NCBI RefSeq assembly: GCF_004792665.1
Contig: NZ_SRZX01000002.1
Location: 1 to 64,000 of the forward strand
Reading direction: 5' to 3'
Length of the DNA stretch: 64,000 nucleotides
Source of the DNA: Marinobacter orientalis
GTDB taxonomy: Bacteria > Pseudomonadota > Gammaproteobacteria > Pseudomonadales > Oleiphilaceae
The notes under the pieces are model-generated. The model searched no databases. It was given only the letters and a program-made list of their open reading frames with translations, and had not been told where the DNA came from. Shown here in pieces: positions 8,270-16,607 of this stretch. Each line of letters opens with the position of its first letter. Position 1 is the stretch's first letter. The translations under genes were made by a program, and so were the position numbers.

Positions 8270-8623
8270 TTAGAGCGTATACAGGTAATCCATGATCCGG
8301 TTGATTTCCTGTTCGCTCAGGATCATGTGTCGTCCGAATGGCGGCATCACCGTCACCGGGTTGAACTGGGTTTCGTCCCAGATGCGTTTGAACAGAATCT
8401 CACGGTCGGGAAAGCGTGATTTCATACCCACAAGTTCCGGGCCGATGTTGCCAGTCAGCTTGCCGTCATCCATCTGGTGGCAGGCCAGGCAATTACCATC
8501 GGTCCGGCTGAAAGCGAGCTCCTTTCCCCGGTCAATGTCAGCCTGGGTCGGTTCGGCAAACACCGGCCCGGTGGCACTCAGTGCAAGTGTGGTCAAGCAC
8601 ACGAAAATTAATCCTTGGCGCAT
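8270..8623 (-). CDS. soxX: SoxX, cytochrome c subunit of SoxXA
   Basis: The 117-residue protein has a signal peptide (about 1-23), a single CLACH haem motif (Cys45, Cys48, His49) and a downstream Met in VTVMPPFG as probable axial ligand. This is the usual SoxX architecture; it receives electrons from SoxA during attachment of thiosulfate to SoxYZ. ATG 8623 is chosen because AGGAGG lies 8 nt upstream; a GTG one codon earlier is possible. In this cluster soxX is separated from soxA by soxYZ, a common arrangement. Confidence 0.95.
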   Translation of the reverse strand: MRQGLIFVCLTTLALSATGPVFAEPTQADIDRGKELAFSRTDGNCLACHQMDDGKLTGNIGPELVGMKSRFPDREILFKRIWDETQFNPVTVMPPFGRHMILSEQEINRIMDYLYTL

Positions 8624-8675
8624 CACGCAGTCCTCCTCGGCACTCGTTGTGGAGCCTTGCGCTCCTGGTCAGCCT

Positions 8676-9353
8676 TCACTCTGTTATCCCCTCATCGAGG
8701 GGGCCTGTCGTGCTTGGTGTCAGGTTCTTGCCCTCCGCCGAGTCGGATACGGTCACCTCATCTTTGCAATCCTTCATGCAACGCTCGTTGTTCACAACCG
8801 GCCGCGGATCGTCCCAGATAAAGCCATCCTGATTGGGCATCTCCACTTTCGGGAGTGTCTCCCTGTTGGCAACAAAGTCCCCGTCCACGATGTAATTGAG
8901 ATTCAGAACATAGGCGGTCAGGGCATAAACCTGGTCATCCGACAGCGATTGAGGCGCAAAGAAAGGCATGGCTCTGTGGATGTAGTCCCAGAGCGTTGAG
9001 GCGTAGGGCCAGTAACTTCCCACCGTTTTTTCCGGGCGGTCTTGGTCGAGGCTGCCCTCGCCGCCCGCAAGCTTGGGGTAGCGCCCCATGCCCTCTCCGA
9101 AGGAACCATGGCAGGACGCACAATGAGTCTCGTAAACAGCCATGCCTTCATCGACAGAACCGCTTCCCTCGGGCAGACCCATGCCGTCAGGGCGAATATC
9201 AATGTCCCAGGCGGCGATCTGTTCATCCGTCGCGGATTCGCCATACCCATAGTGTCCCGCCTGCTCTGCAGAACCGACAACGGGCACTGAAGCCAACAGG
9301 ATGCCGCAACAGGTTGCGGCGAACAGGCGTGGTGATTTATGAAAGCTGAACAT
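8676..9353 (-). CDS. soxD: SoxD, cytochrome c subunit of sulfane dehydrogenase (short form)
   Basis: This 225-residue exported cytochrome has a signal peptide and one CASCH motif (Cys78, Cys81, His82) in a cytochrome c domain with GMGRYPKLAGG and MPFFAPQSLSDDQVYAL. Placement right after soxC identifies it as SoxD, which takes electrons from the SoxC molybdenum centre. The well-known Paracoccus SoxD is longer and has two haems; this one is short with a single haem, and its last 50 residues (with NNERCMKDC) are low in recognisable features. The start at 9353 overlaps the soxC 3' end by 17 bases and has GGGAG upstream. Confidence 0.92.
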   Translation of the reverse strand: MFSFHKSPRLFAATCCGILLASVPVVGSAEQAGHYGYGESATDEQIAAWDIDIRPDGMGLPEGSGSVDEGMAVYETHCASCHGSFGEGMGRYPKLAGGEGSLDQDRPEKTVGSYWPYASTLWDYIHRAMPFFAPQSLSDDQVYALTAYVLNLNYIVDGDFVANRETLPKVEMPNQDGFIWDDPRPVVNNERCMKDCKDEVTVSDSAEGKNLTPSTTGPLDEGITE

Positions 9354-10668
9354 TGACCACACTCCCGTCTGCGTTGACTTGCCAGGTCTGGATCGAGTTC
9401 TTGTGATAAATAGAGTTGGTGCCACGAACCTGCCTGAGCTGAGCCAGAGTCGGTTGCACATACCCGGTTTCATCAATGACCCGGGATTGCAGCAGTGCGG
9501 GATTGCCGTCCCACTTCCACTCCAGCGAGAACCGGGTCAGAGATTTGGACATAACCGGCTCCCGCAGTTGCGCCTGCTGCCAGTTCTGGCCGCCATCGAC
9601 GGAAACGTCGACAGCTTTTACCTTCCCGCTGCCGCTCCATGCGAGCCCTTCAATCTGGTTAATACCCTTGCCACGCAATGGCATTTCCGGGCACGGCGAT
9701 GTGATAACCGACTTGGCTTCCATAACCCAGGTAAAACCATGGGCTGTGCCGTCTGGCATCAGATCGGTGTACTTGGATGTTTCTTCGCGCTGCATCCACG
9801 GCTTGTCGCCCACTTCCAGCCGGCGCAGCCACTTCACGTGGGTATTACCCTCCCAGCCCGGCACTACCAGGCGGATGGGATAGCCCTGCTCGCGACGCAG
9901 CGCCTCACCATTCTGGGCATAAGCCACAATGACATCATCAAGGGCTTTCTCGATCGGAATGCTCCGGGTCATGGCGGCACCGTCTGCACCCTCCGCCAAC
10001 AACCACTTGCCCTCCGTCTTGATGCCGACATCCTGAAGCAGCGTGGAGAGTCGGACACCGGTCCATTCGGCACAGCTCACCATACCGTGCAGGAACTGGA
10101 GTGAATTGAGCTGGGCACCCCGCCATTCCATGCCGCCGTTGGCCGGGCACTCGATAAAGTTGACCTGTGAAACACTGGGAAATCGCTGCAGATCTTCCAT
10201 GGAGAGGATGATCGGGCGCTCCACAAGGCCATGAATCATCAGGCGGTGTTGCTGAGGATCAATTTCCGGTCGGCCAGCATGATGGCGCTCGAAGAAAAGA
10301 CCGTTCGGCGTGATGATGCCTTTGAGGTGTTGAAGTGGGGTAAAGCTGATTGACGAGACTTTGTCGGCGGTCAGCCAGGGAACATTCCTGCGGATGACCT
10401 CTTTTTCAAAGGGCGATGGAACACCGTACGGATCGGCAACCACGCCCGGCCCAAGAGTCCGGGTCCACGCTGGTATCTCGGGCGGATACTGTGTCCCCGC
10501 CAGGGCCTTCGGAGCGATGCCTGCGAGGGCACCTCCCACCATGACACCACCGGCGGTGAACAGGCCGCTTCTGAGAAAACGTCTGCGTTCTGCTGAGGGT
10601 AAGCGTTCTGACTCTTCCAGGACCACTTTGGACATGTCCCGGTTAAGTCGGCGGAGTTTGCCGAACAT
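9337..10668 (-). CDS. soxC: SoxC, molybdenum sulfane dehydrogenase subunit
   Basis: SoxC belongs to the sulfite oxidase family and, with SoxD, oxidises the sulfane sulfur on SoxY to a sulfone. The 443-residue protein has a twin-arginine signal (RRRFLRSG, about 28-35), a molybdopterin domain with the Mo-ligand cysteine at 174 in FIECPANGG, and a C-terminal dimerisation domain. Presence of SoxCD predicts complete oxidation of thiosulfate to sulfate without sulfur globules. ATG 10668 follows AGGAGGAG and is preferred to the longer frame. It is the first gene of the operon. Confidence 0.95.
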   Translation of the reverse strand: MFGKLRRLNRDMSKVVLEESERLPSAERRRFLRSGLFTAGGVMVGGALAGIAPKALAGTQYPPEIPAWTRTLGPGVVADPYGVPSPFEKEVIRRNVPWLTADKVSSISFTPLQHLKGIITPNGLFFERHHAGRPEIDPQQHRLMIHGLVERPIILSMEDLQRFPSVSQVNFIECPANGGMEWRGAQLNSLQFLHGMVSCAEWTGVRLSTLLQDVGIKTEGKWLLAEGADGAAMTRSIPIEKALDDVIVAYAQNGEALRREQGYPIRLVVPGWEGNTHVKWLRRLEVGDKPWMQREETSKYTDLMPDGTAHGFTWVMEAKSVITSPCPEMPLRGKGINQIEGLAWSGSGKVKAVDVSVDGGQNWQQAQLREPVMSKSLTRFSLEWKWDGNPALLQSRVIDETGYVQPTLAQLRQVRGTNSIYHKNSIQTWQVNADGSVVNVQLS

Positions 10669-10753
10669 ATTGGTTTTCTCCTCCTTCGATGCCCTTTCGG
10701 AACAGTGGGCCGGCACTCGGTGCGCGGGACTGGCGGGCAATCTTGTTGTTTGT

Positions 10754-10769
10754 GTTATAAGGATATAAC
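10754..10769. promoter_or_regulatory. Palindrome in the soxC / MBL divergent promoter region
   Basis: GTTATA and TATAAC flank AGGA, giving a perfect 6-bp inverted repeat in the 261-bp gap between divergent soxC (start 10668) and the intact MBL gene (start 10930). The surrounding AT-rich stretch could hold promoters for both directions. No soxR-type regulator gene is present in the window, so the binding protein, if any, is unknown. Short palindromes in AT-rich DNA can also arise by chance. Confidence 0.4.
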
Positions 10770-10929
10770 TTATGTATAAACCTCTCAGTGCCAGCTTACA
10801 AGTGGTTTTTTATCCGGAGGGGGTACGATCTTCGCTGTAAAACTGTCTTTTTAATGCAGCTAATTTGACATGAAACAAGGCAAATACAGACACTTATATG
10901 CTGCGAAAAAACTCCAGGGAGAGGCTGAA

Positions 10930-11934
10930 ATGACGGCAAAAAAAATTAAAACCGCTATCAGATCTACCGGTATGGCTGTCGCAATCCTGATCGGAACAGG
11001 AACGCTGGCGGCCGAATCCTCGCCGGGCTACCCCCCGCTCTCGATTACGTTTGAGGCAGAACCAGTGAGCGTGGACAACGTTTACTGGTTTTCCGGCCAA
11101 TCGGGAGTGCCTGGAAAGCAGAACCAAGGCTTCACAGCCAACGCCGGATTTGTAATCACTGATGAAGGTGTGGTGGTATTCGATGCCCTGGGGACGCCAA
11201 GCCTGGGTGCCGCAATGGTTGATAAAATACGCGAACTGACGGAATTACCCATCACTCACGTTGTTATCAGTCATTATCATGCGGACCATGTTTATGGGCT
11301 CCAGGCCCTGAAGGATCTGACCGGAGCGCAGGTCATCGCCCACGAAGCATCCTCTGTCTATATCAATAGTCCGGACGCAGGCCAGCGCCTCGAACAACGC
11401 AGGCAAGCTCTGTCGCCGTGGGTAGATGACAACACCAGGTTGGTCGCCCCTGATGTCACCTTTGAGGAGGAAACAGTGCTGGAATCCGAACATTACCGAT
11501 TCCGTATCGTGCATGCAGGGCCCGCCCACGCGCCGGATGACAGCCTGATGATGGTGGAGCCCGCCGGTGTTCTGTTTTCCGGGGATATTATCCAGAATGA
11601 CCGTGTTCCATACCTTGCCAGCTCCGAGGTGAACACCGGTAACTGGATGAGCGCCATTGATAAAGTCAGGGAGCTGAATCCCCGAATCCTGATACCCGGG
11701 CATGGCCAGGCATCGGAAAACGCCATGGAGGCCCTCAACTTCACCTATGACTATCTGGCGTACGTCAGGGATCGCATGGGGGCAGCGGTTGAGGAGTGGA
11801 CCGAGTTCGAAGATGCCTATGAACAGACGGACTGGTCCCGTTACCAAAATCTGCCGGCGTTCGATGCGTCCAACAAGGCCAACGCCTATCGCGTTTACCT
11901 TGAAATGGAAAAGGCTGCACTGGGTGGCGGCTAG
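10930..11934 (+). CDS. Exported SoxH-like metallo-beta-lactamase-fold hydrolase
   Basis: The 334-residue product has a signal peptide (about 1-28) and an MBL fold with the full first metal motif HYHADH (His115, His117, Asp119, His120), a second-site His in HAGPAHAPDD, Asp in FSGDII and His in PGHGQAS. SoxH-type proteins of this kind often accompany sox genes; their substrate is not established. It is divergent from soxC and resembles the degenerate MBL protein at the other end of the cluster. ATG 10930 with GGGAGAGG upstream is preferred to the ATG at 10870, which has no ribosome-binding site. The 3' end is convergent with the RES toxin gene. Confidence 0.88.
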   Translation: MTAKKIKTAIRSTGMAVAILIGTGTLAAESSPGYPPLSITFEAEPVSVDNVYWFSGQSGVPGKQNQGFTANAGFVITDEGVVVFDALGTPSLGAAMVDKIRELTELPITHVVISHYHADHVYGLQALKDLTGAQVIAHEASSVYINSPDAGQRLEQRRQALSPWVDDNTRLVAPDVTFEEETVLESEHYRFRIVHAGPAHAPDDSLMMVEPAGVLFSGDIIQNDRVPYLASSEVNTGNWMSAIDKVRELNPRILIPGHGQASENAMEALNFTYDYLAYVRDRMGAAVEEWTEFEDAYEQTDWSRYQNLPAFDASNKANAYRVYLEMEKAALGGG

Positions 11935-11954
11935 GAAATCAGCGCACAGTACGA

Positions 11955-12659
11955 TCAGCCCAAAGTAGTTGCCCGGGTGAACCTGTTCACTGAGCTGATT
12001 TCCTTCCCATTCCAGATAAACTCGAAATGGGCACTCTGGACAATACTGCGAACGTGCCTGGGCGTGAACAGCCCCCAACAGGTTGCACCGGGCTTTCTCA
12101 CCGAGTGATATTGCAGCCCTTCTGAACCTGCCTGGTAAAGCTTGCGCCCGAAAAGCCGTGAAGCTGCATAACTCTCAGCGTGGTAAATCGGGTCTGCAAA
12201 GGAAATGGTGGTGGCATCGTGGAGTGCTGTCTGCCCTACTCTGCACTTCAGCCCCCGGAAAACCAGCCTGTCGTAATCCAGGCCATGAACGCCCTGCCAG
12301 TAACGTGACTGGTGATAGGCCACTTCGGCAATGGCAGTATCGATGCTGTCGCCCATATACAGAACACCGTACTGGCCATCGCTGAAGCGGCTGCCCTCCG
12401 GGTTCACATGGGTGAACGGGCCGGTGGCGTAGGAGCACCCGGGGATTCCGAAGGGGATATCTTCTTTTCGCACCAGGTTGAGGTTGCCCAGCTCGGTCTG
12501 CAATCGGGGGTTGGTCATCGCCTGAAGCTCATAAAGAGCCTCGAACTCGTCCTCATCCGCGACATCGTCAAACAGGCTGATGGGCGGGTATTTGGAATTG
12601 ATCAGGCGATAACCGCTGATGCTGTCGGCTTTGATCAGCGGTGGCAGCTCCTGGCTCAC
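11955..12659 (-). CDS. RES-domain toxin
   Basis: The protein shows the Arg-Glu-Ser pattern that names the RES domain: YRLI near residue 18, Glu in AEVAYH and Ser in YHSVR. Characterised RES toxins such as MbcT degrade or ADP-ribosylate using NAD+, stopping growth when free of antitoxin. Length (234) is typical of the larger RES group. The GTG at 12659 overlaps the TGA of the antitoxin gene by 4 bases, which supports a translationally coupled pair; TTG at 12662 is the other possible start. The activity is inferred from family. Confidence 0.88.
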   Translation of the reverse strand: MSQELPPLIKADSISGYRLINSKYPPISLFDDVADEDEFEALYELQAMTNPRLQTELGNLNLVRKEDIPFGIPGCSYATGPFTHVNPEGSRFSDGQYGVLYMGDSIDTAIAEVAYHQSRYWQGVHGLDYDRLVFRGLKCRVGQTALHDATTISFADPIYHAESYAASRLFGRKLYQAGSEGLQYHSVRKPGATCWGLFTPRHVRSIVQSAHFEFIWNGKEISSVNRFTRATTLG

Positions 12660-13057
12660 CAAAGCCCCCCGCGCAGTATGTCGATACGCTTGAAGGTTTC
12701 ATAAAGCGCTGAGAACTGGCCTGTACTGATGATTTCCAGGGGGCTCCTGCCATTAAAGAACGGATTGTCGTTCTTCAGGGCCATAAAACCGTAGACGTTC
12801 TTCGGATTCTCGAAGATCGTGCGCAGGCACCCGTGAATATTCACAAGGTAGCTCAGCCGCTCGATCTGGTCGTGGGTCAGGTTGGCCTGCTGCGGATTCT
12901 TGCGGTACTTGTAGTACGCCGGGCGTGAAATCTGCAGGATTTTCTGAACCTGTTCCGGCGTACAGCCCCACCGGTCCAGAATTGTGAACACCGTTTTCAG
13001 GCCAACGCCAGGCGCTCTGCTTTTCTCAATAGGTTCAAGCTTCTGTGCATGGTTCAT
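12656..13057 (-). CDS. Xre/MbcA/ParS-type antitoxin
   Basis: The 133-residue protein has an N-terminal Xre-like helix-turn-helix part (TPEQVQKILQISRPAYYKY) and a C-terminal MbcA/ParS toxin-binding domain, recognisable from NPKNVYGFMALKNDNPFF, GRSPLEIISTG and the final ILRGGLW. This domain pair is the standard antitoxin of RES toxins; it masks the toxin and represses the operon. ATG 13057 is chosen. Palindromic sequences lie upstream (13106-13132) and at the start codon (GATAT-N5-ATATC, 13059-13073), candidates for self-repression. Confidence 0.9.
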   Translation of the reverse strand: MNHAQKLEPIEKSRAPGVGLKTVFTILDRWGCTPEQVQKILQISRPAYYKYRKNPQQANLTHDQIERLSYLVNIHGCLRTIFENPKNVYGFMALKNDNPFFNGRSPLEIISTGQFSALYETFKRIDILRGGLW

Positions 13058-13105
13058 GGATATCACCAATATCTGTCTGACCGAATCGATAATCTTTGTA
13101 TCAGT

Positions 13106-13132
13106 GTAGACTTTAATTAAAAATTAGTCTAC
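13106..13132. promoter_or_regulatory. Inverted repeat upstream of the toxin-antitoxin operon
   Basis: GTAGACT (13106-13112) and AGTCTAC (13126-13132) are perfect reverse complements separated by 13 AT-rich bases. The site lies about 50 bp upstream of the antitoxin start, in a position suited to an operator for the Xre antitoxin. It is also only 23 bp past the end of the minus-strand gene at 13155, so it could work as that gene's terminator, but no T-run follows. Confidence 0.45.
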
Positions 13133-13154
13133 TGGAAGACAGTTCTTGGAAGCC

Positions 13155-13745
13155 TCAGTCTACATATTTATCGGCCAGTTCGGAGAGGCTTTTGTGTTCG
13201 CACTCTTTCTCTGCAAGGAACGAGTCCGATGAGTCGATCAGGATATTGTCGTCACTCATGAAGCGACGACCCAACAGCGCCGGATAGGAAAACTTGCTGC
13301 GGTCTGTCAGGGAAAATTCGGTTGTGTGTGAGGTCCCGGCAATACAGAACTCCATATTGACCACGTAACGGTTCTGGGAGGACGCACCCTTGCGTTTGAT
13401 TTTAACCGTACGTTCAACCGGCAAATTGAATTCCAGGATGACTTCGTCCACCTCTGCCCCGTTGGCATCATCCTGGTCCTTATGGTCAGCCAGCGGTAAC
13501 TGGAAACTCACCCATTCCTCTTCGCCTTTCCTGAAAGGCTCTACATTAACGGCGTGCAGGGATGACGTTTTGGCACCCGTATCGAGGCGGGCTTTCAGTC
13601 GCAGGCCCGTTTCTTCCAGAACAACCCATTCTACAAACCCGAGTGTCTCGGGAACGCTGTTTTGATCAGCCTGTGTTTTGGCCATGACAATTGCAGGGCT
13701 TAGCAGAAGCGCTGCAAGAATAAAGGTTATGGGTTTTGACGGCAT
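13155..13745 (-). CDS. Exported retropepsin-like protein ('ATP-dependent zinc protease' family)
   Basis: A signal peptide (about 1-22) precedes a domain with LDTGAKTSSLHA, the aspartyl-protease-like D-T-G motif of the RimB/PF05618 family, and PALLGRRFMSD further on. These proteins are widely annotated as putative ATP-dependent zinc proteases, although the fold is retropepsin-like and zinc or ATP dependence is unproven. Relatives are found as a cytoplasmic form beside RimK; this one is exported. The ATG at 13745 overlaps the acpH TGA by one base, so the two are co-transcribed. Confidence 0.82.
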   Translation of the reverse strand: MPSKPITFILAALLLSPAIVMAKTQADQNSVPETLGFVEWVVLEETGLRLKARLDTGAKTSSLHAVNVEPFRKGEEEWVSFQLPLADHKDQDDANGAEVDEVILEFNLPVERTVKIKRKGASSQNRYVVNMEFCIAGTSHTTEFSLTDRSKFSYPALLGRRFMSDDNILIDSSDSFLAEKECEHKSLSELADKYVD

Positions 13746-14320
13746 CACGGGTTCTCTTTGGCAAAGTGTTTGAGTTCGGGAAAGAATCGCAGGAAACGGT
13801 GTTCCAGTTCGTCGTTGTGTTCCTCGATTTCTTCAATAATGCCGCTGAAAGCGTTCCTGAAACGGATGCGGCCGGCTACGCGGTCCAGAGCATATCCGAT
13901 GTTCTCCAACTCCATGTACGAGTGGAACCAGTCGTGACGTACAATCTGTTGGGTCACCCGTTGCATGTGTTCAGGCATCAGTGACGAATGGGCATCCAGT
14001 TCCCCGTAGACCTGACTGATAAAGGTATCCGGGTCCAGATGGCTGAATTGCTCCCAGTTTCTTAACAGATAGTGGTCATAAAGGATGTCCAGGGCAACGC
14101 CGGCAAAACGCCGCCGCTGGGAGGAAAACAGTTGCTTGCTGGCGATGACCTCAGGGTGGCGATCGGTGAACGCATCCACCGCGCGATGATGGTACAGCCC
14201 TGCCCTGACTCTGGCAGGAAGGTCCGCTGGAACGATACCGCGGGCGAAATCCCCGAGCAGGCTTCCGACCCGGGCCTGCGCGGAATCTGGCGAAAGGAAG
14301 AGATGGGCAAGGTGGTTCAA
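13745..14320 (-). CDS. acpH: Acyl-carrier-protein phosphodiesterase
   Basis: AcpH removes the 4'-phosphopantetheine arm from holo-ACP. The 191-residue protein opens with MNHLAHLFLSPDS, then LLGDFARG and a region with YHHRAVDAFTDRHP and LDILYDHYLLRNW, the metal-binding His/Asp pattern of this HD-like family. Length matches the E. coli enzyme (about 193). The start is a TTG at 14320 with GGAG 5 nt upstream; no good ATG is available before the conserved N-terminus. A hairpin (14338-14363) separates it from the outer-membrane gene upstream. Confidence 0.9.
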   Translation of the reverse strand: MNHLAHLFLSPDSAQARVGSLLGDFARGIVPADLPARVRAGLYHHRAVDAFTDRHPEVIASKQLFSSQRRRFAGVALDILYDHYLLRNWEQFSHLDPDTFISQVYGELDAHSSLMPEHMQRVTQQIVRHDWFHSYMELENIGYALDRVAGRIRFRNAFSGIIEEIEEHNDELEHRFLRFFPELKHFAKENP

Positions 14321-14337
14321 ACTAACTCCTGCAATAA

Positions 14338-14363
14338 TGGCGGCAGACAGGCGCCTGCCGCCA
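14338..14363 (-). terminator. Hairpin terminator after the outer-membrane protein gene
   Basis: TGGCGGCAG (14338-14346) pairs perfectly with CTGCCGCCA (14355-14363) around an 8-nt loop. On the minus strand it lies 26 bases after the stop of the beta-barrel gene and just before the acpH ribosome-binding site. The trailing minus-strand sequence is ATTATTG, a weak T-tract, so termination may be partial. Confidence 0.6.
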
Positions 14364-14389
14364 GAAAACCGGATCCGGAATCGACCGGA

Positions 14390-14935
14390 TCAGAAGCTGA
14401 AGGTTATCCCAAGCCCCAGGCCATCAACGGTGGCACCGTTTTTGTCATAGTAACGCATGTATTCAAGGTTGCCAGCCACTTCTGGAGTAAGCTCGACATT
14501 GACACCTGCGCCGTATGAGAAGTCGGTTTCATCTTCGGTCGTTGTTCCCAGCACTGATTGTGCCTCCAGTTCGATACGGGTGAAACCGAAAACCAGATAG
14601 GGCGTCGCCGGGGATTCATTGGCCAGGTTGAGGGTAGCGTAGCCGCCGAAAAAATTGTCCAGCGAATATTCAACGCCATCAATCCGGTCGTCATCAACGC
14701 CAAAGCCTGCCCGGGCTTCCAGTCCGAAATATGGCGATACCAGTCCTCCCACCCTGGCTGAAAGCGCGCCAACATCCACGTCGTCACGGCCGCTTTCAAT
14801 GTCCATAAAGCTGTAGTTCAGGCCTGCGTACAGGCTGCCACCACCGGATTTGTAGATGTCGGCAGTGGCGGTCTGGGAAACCGCGAGGGTCGAAACAGAG
14901 GCAAGGCCTAACATCAGTGCAACTGGCTTCTTCAT
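14390..14935 (-). CDS. Outer-membrane beta-barrel protein
   Basis: After a signal peptide (about 1-25) the mature protein has alternating amphipathic strands (GGSLYAGLNYSFMDIES, YFGLEARAGFGVD, YLVFGFTRIELEAQS, FSYGAGVNVELTPEVAGN) and ends in the aromatic TFSF, the C-terminal signature for outer-membrane assembly. It resembles the small eight-stranded OmpA/OmpW-like porin families (PF13505 type). At 181 residues only the barrel is present, without a peptidoglycan-binding domain. ATG 14935 has AAAGGAG upstream. Function beyond membrane structure cannot be told. Confidence 0.87.
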   Translation of the reverse strand: MKKPVALMLGLASVSTLAVSQTATADIYKSGGGSLYAGLNYSFMDIESGRDDVDVGALSARVGGLVSPYFGLEARAGFGVDDDRIDGVEYSLDNFFGGYATLNLANESPATPYLVFGFTRIELEAQSVLGTTTEDETDFSYGAGVNVELTPEVAGNLEYMRYYDKNGATVDGLGLGITFSF

Positions 14936-15149
14936 GATCACTACTCCTTTTGATTTTATAGCCACACTTATAAACGGACAGTGTATCAGCCTGACGATAA
15001 ACACCCGCCTCAAGATCCCGATTTACGTGGAATTTACAGTGATTTAATTTACCGGTAAGGCCCTGACACAACGGGGGTTCTACCTTGCGAAAGCGCGGGG
15101 CCGCCTGTATTCTGTCGCGATCTCTCTGTTCAGCCGGCTTGGGCATCCT

Positions 15150-16604
15150 TTGAGAAACCTGAACCCCGTCATCTATATCATCAGCGTCATGTTTATACTT
15201 CTGAGTATTTTCATGGTGTTGCCAGTGCTTCTTCTGGCAAACTCTCACGCGCCAAACTCCCTTGCGTTTGCCGAGTCTGCAAGTATCTGCTTCGGTGTGG
15301 GCCTGCTGGGCATCGTGACCACCTACCGTCAGCCCAGAGACCTCAAGCCCCGGTACATGTTTGTTCTGACGGTATCCAGCTGGTTCATCATTGCCCTTCT
15401 ATCCTCTATTCCCTTCTATCTCAGTGGCCTGGAGCTGACCGTGGCCGAGGCGGTGTTTGAAGGCACCTCCGGCATCACCACCACTGGTGCAACGGTACTC
15501 ACGGGCCTGGACACCATGGACAGGGATCTTCTGCTATGGCGCTCGATACTGCAGTGGATCGGGGGCATAGGGATCATCGGTATGTTCGTTGCTGTCATGC
15601 CTTTCCTTCGTGTTGGCGGGATGCGGCTGTTCGCGACGGAGTCGTCGGAATGGACGGACAAGGCTTTACCACGGATGAAGACACTCAGCCGCGGCCTGCT
15701 TTTCGTCTACGTCGCTTTTACGGCTATTGCAGTGACCACCTATTCGTTCTCCGGAATGAGCCTTTTTGACGCCTTCAACCACGGCCTGACCAGCATCGCC
15801 ACCGGGGGCTTTTCCACCTCGGATATGTCCATGGGCAAATTCGATTCGAACCTGATTCTGCTACAGGCAACGCTGTTCATGATGATTGGCAGTCTGCCCT
15901 TCTTCCTGTTTGTGCGGGAGCTGCACGGCCAGCACGGGGTACTGTTCCGCGACCAGCAGGTGCGTCTGTTCCTGACCATACTGCTGGTCATTCCTGCCTT
16001 GCTTACGGTTTATCGCTGGTATGTGGCTCCGGGGGAGTTCGACCCTGTAAACGGTTATGTATCGACTCTGTTCAACGTGACGTCCGTGGTCACCACAACC
16101 GGGTATGCCTCCGAGGATTACTCTGCCTGGGGACCTCTGGCTTTTGTGCTTTTCTTCTTCCTGATGTTTGTGGGCGGGTGTTCAGGGTCTACCGCCGGCG
16201 GCATGAAAATTTTCCGCTTCCAGCTGTCGCTGATTGTTCTGCGGGAACAGTTAATGCGCCTGCTGCATCCAAGAGCGGTGTTTACCCGCAACTACAACGG
16301 CCGCGCTGTGAGTGACGAGATCATCTCGTCAATGATCGCCTACACCTTTATTTTCCTGCTGTGTCTGCTGATCATAACGATTGCGCTGGCAGCGCTGCAG
16401 CTCGACTTCATAACCAGTCTGTCCGGAGCCCTGACCGTCCTCACTAACGTGGGCCCCGCGCTCGGTGACACCATTGGTCCGGCCGGCACATTTGCGCCCC
16501 TGCCCGAAGCCGCCAAATGGATTCTGTCCGTGGGTATGCTGATGGGACGTCTCGAGATTCTCAGTGTGGTGATTGTTCTTTCGCCGGCGTTCTGGCGCAG
16601 TTGA
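15150..16604 (+). CDS. trkH: TrkH-family potassium uptake protein
   Basis: This inner-membrane protein of 484 residues has about ten hydrophobic segments arranged as pore-helix repeats, with filter-like sequences GTSGITTTGATVL, GLTSIATGGFST, VTSVVTTTGYASED and TNVGPALGD, and the conserved GGCSGSTAGGMKIFR. These identify the TrkH potassium translocation subunit, which works with the cytoplasmic NAD-binding TrkA; trkA is not in this window. The start is a TTG at 15150 with no obvious strong ribosome-binding site, so the exact N-terminus is uncertain. It is convergent with the phosphorylase gene four bases away. Confidence 0.93.
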   Translation: MRNLNPVIYIISVMFILLSIFMVLPVLLLANSHAPNSLAFAESASICFGVGLLGIVTTYRQPRDLKPRYMFVLTVSSWFIIALLSSIPFYLSGLELTVAEAVFEGTSGITTTGATVLTGLDTMDRDLLLWRSILQWIGGIGIIGMFVAVMPFLRVGGMRLFATESSEWTDKALPRMKTLSRGLLFVYVAFTAIAVTTYSFSGMSLFDAFNHGLTSIATGGFSTSDMSMGKFDSNLILLQATLFMMIGSLPFFLFVRELHGQHGVLFRDQQVRLFLTILLVIPALLTVYRWYVAPGEFDPVNGYVSTLFNVTSVVTTTGYASEDYSAWGPLAFVLFFFLMFVGGCSGSTAGGMKIFRFQLSLIVLREQLMRLLHPRAVFTRNYNGRAVSDEIISSMIAYTFIFLLCLLIITIALAALQLDFITSLSGALTVLTNVGPALGDTIGPAGTFAPLPEAAKWILSVGMLMGRLEILSVVIVLSPAFWRS

Positions 16605-16607
16605 TCT

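Noticed and set aside
11245..12078. Minus-strand open frame spanning the SoxH-like gene end
   Set aside because: It overlaps the intact MBL gene and the RES toxin and shows no domain.
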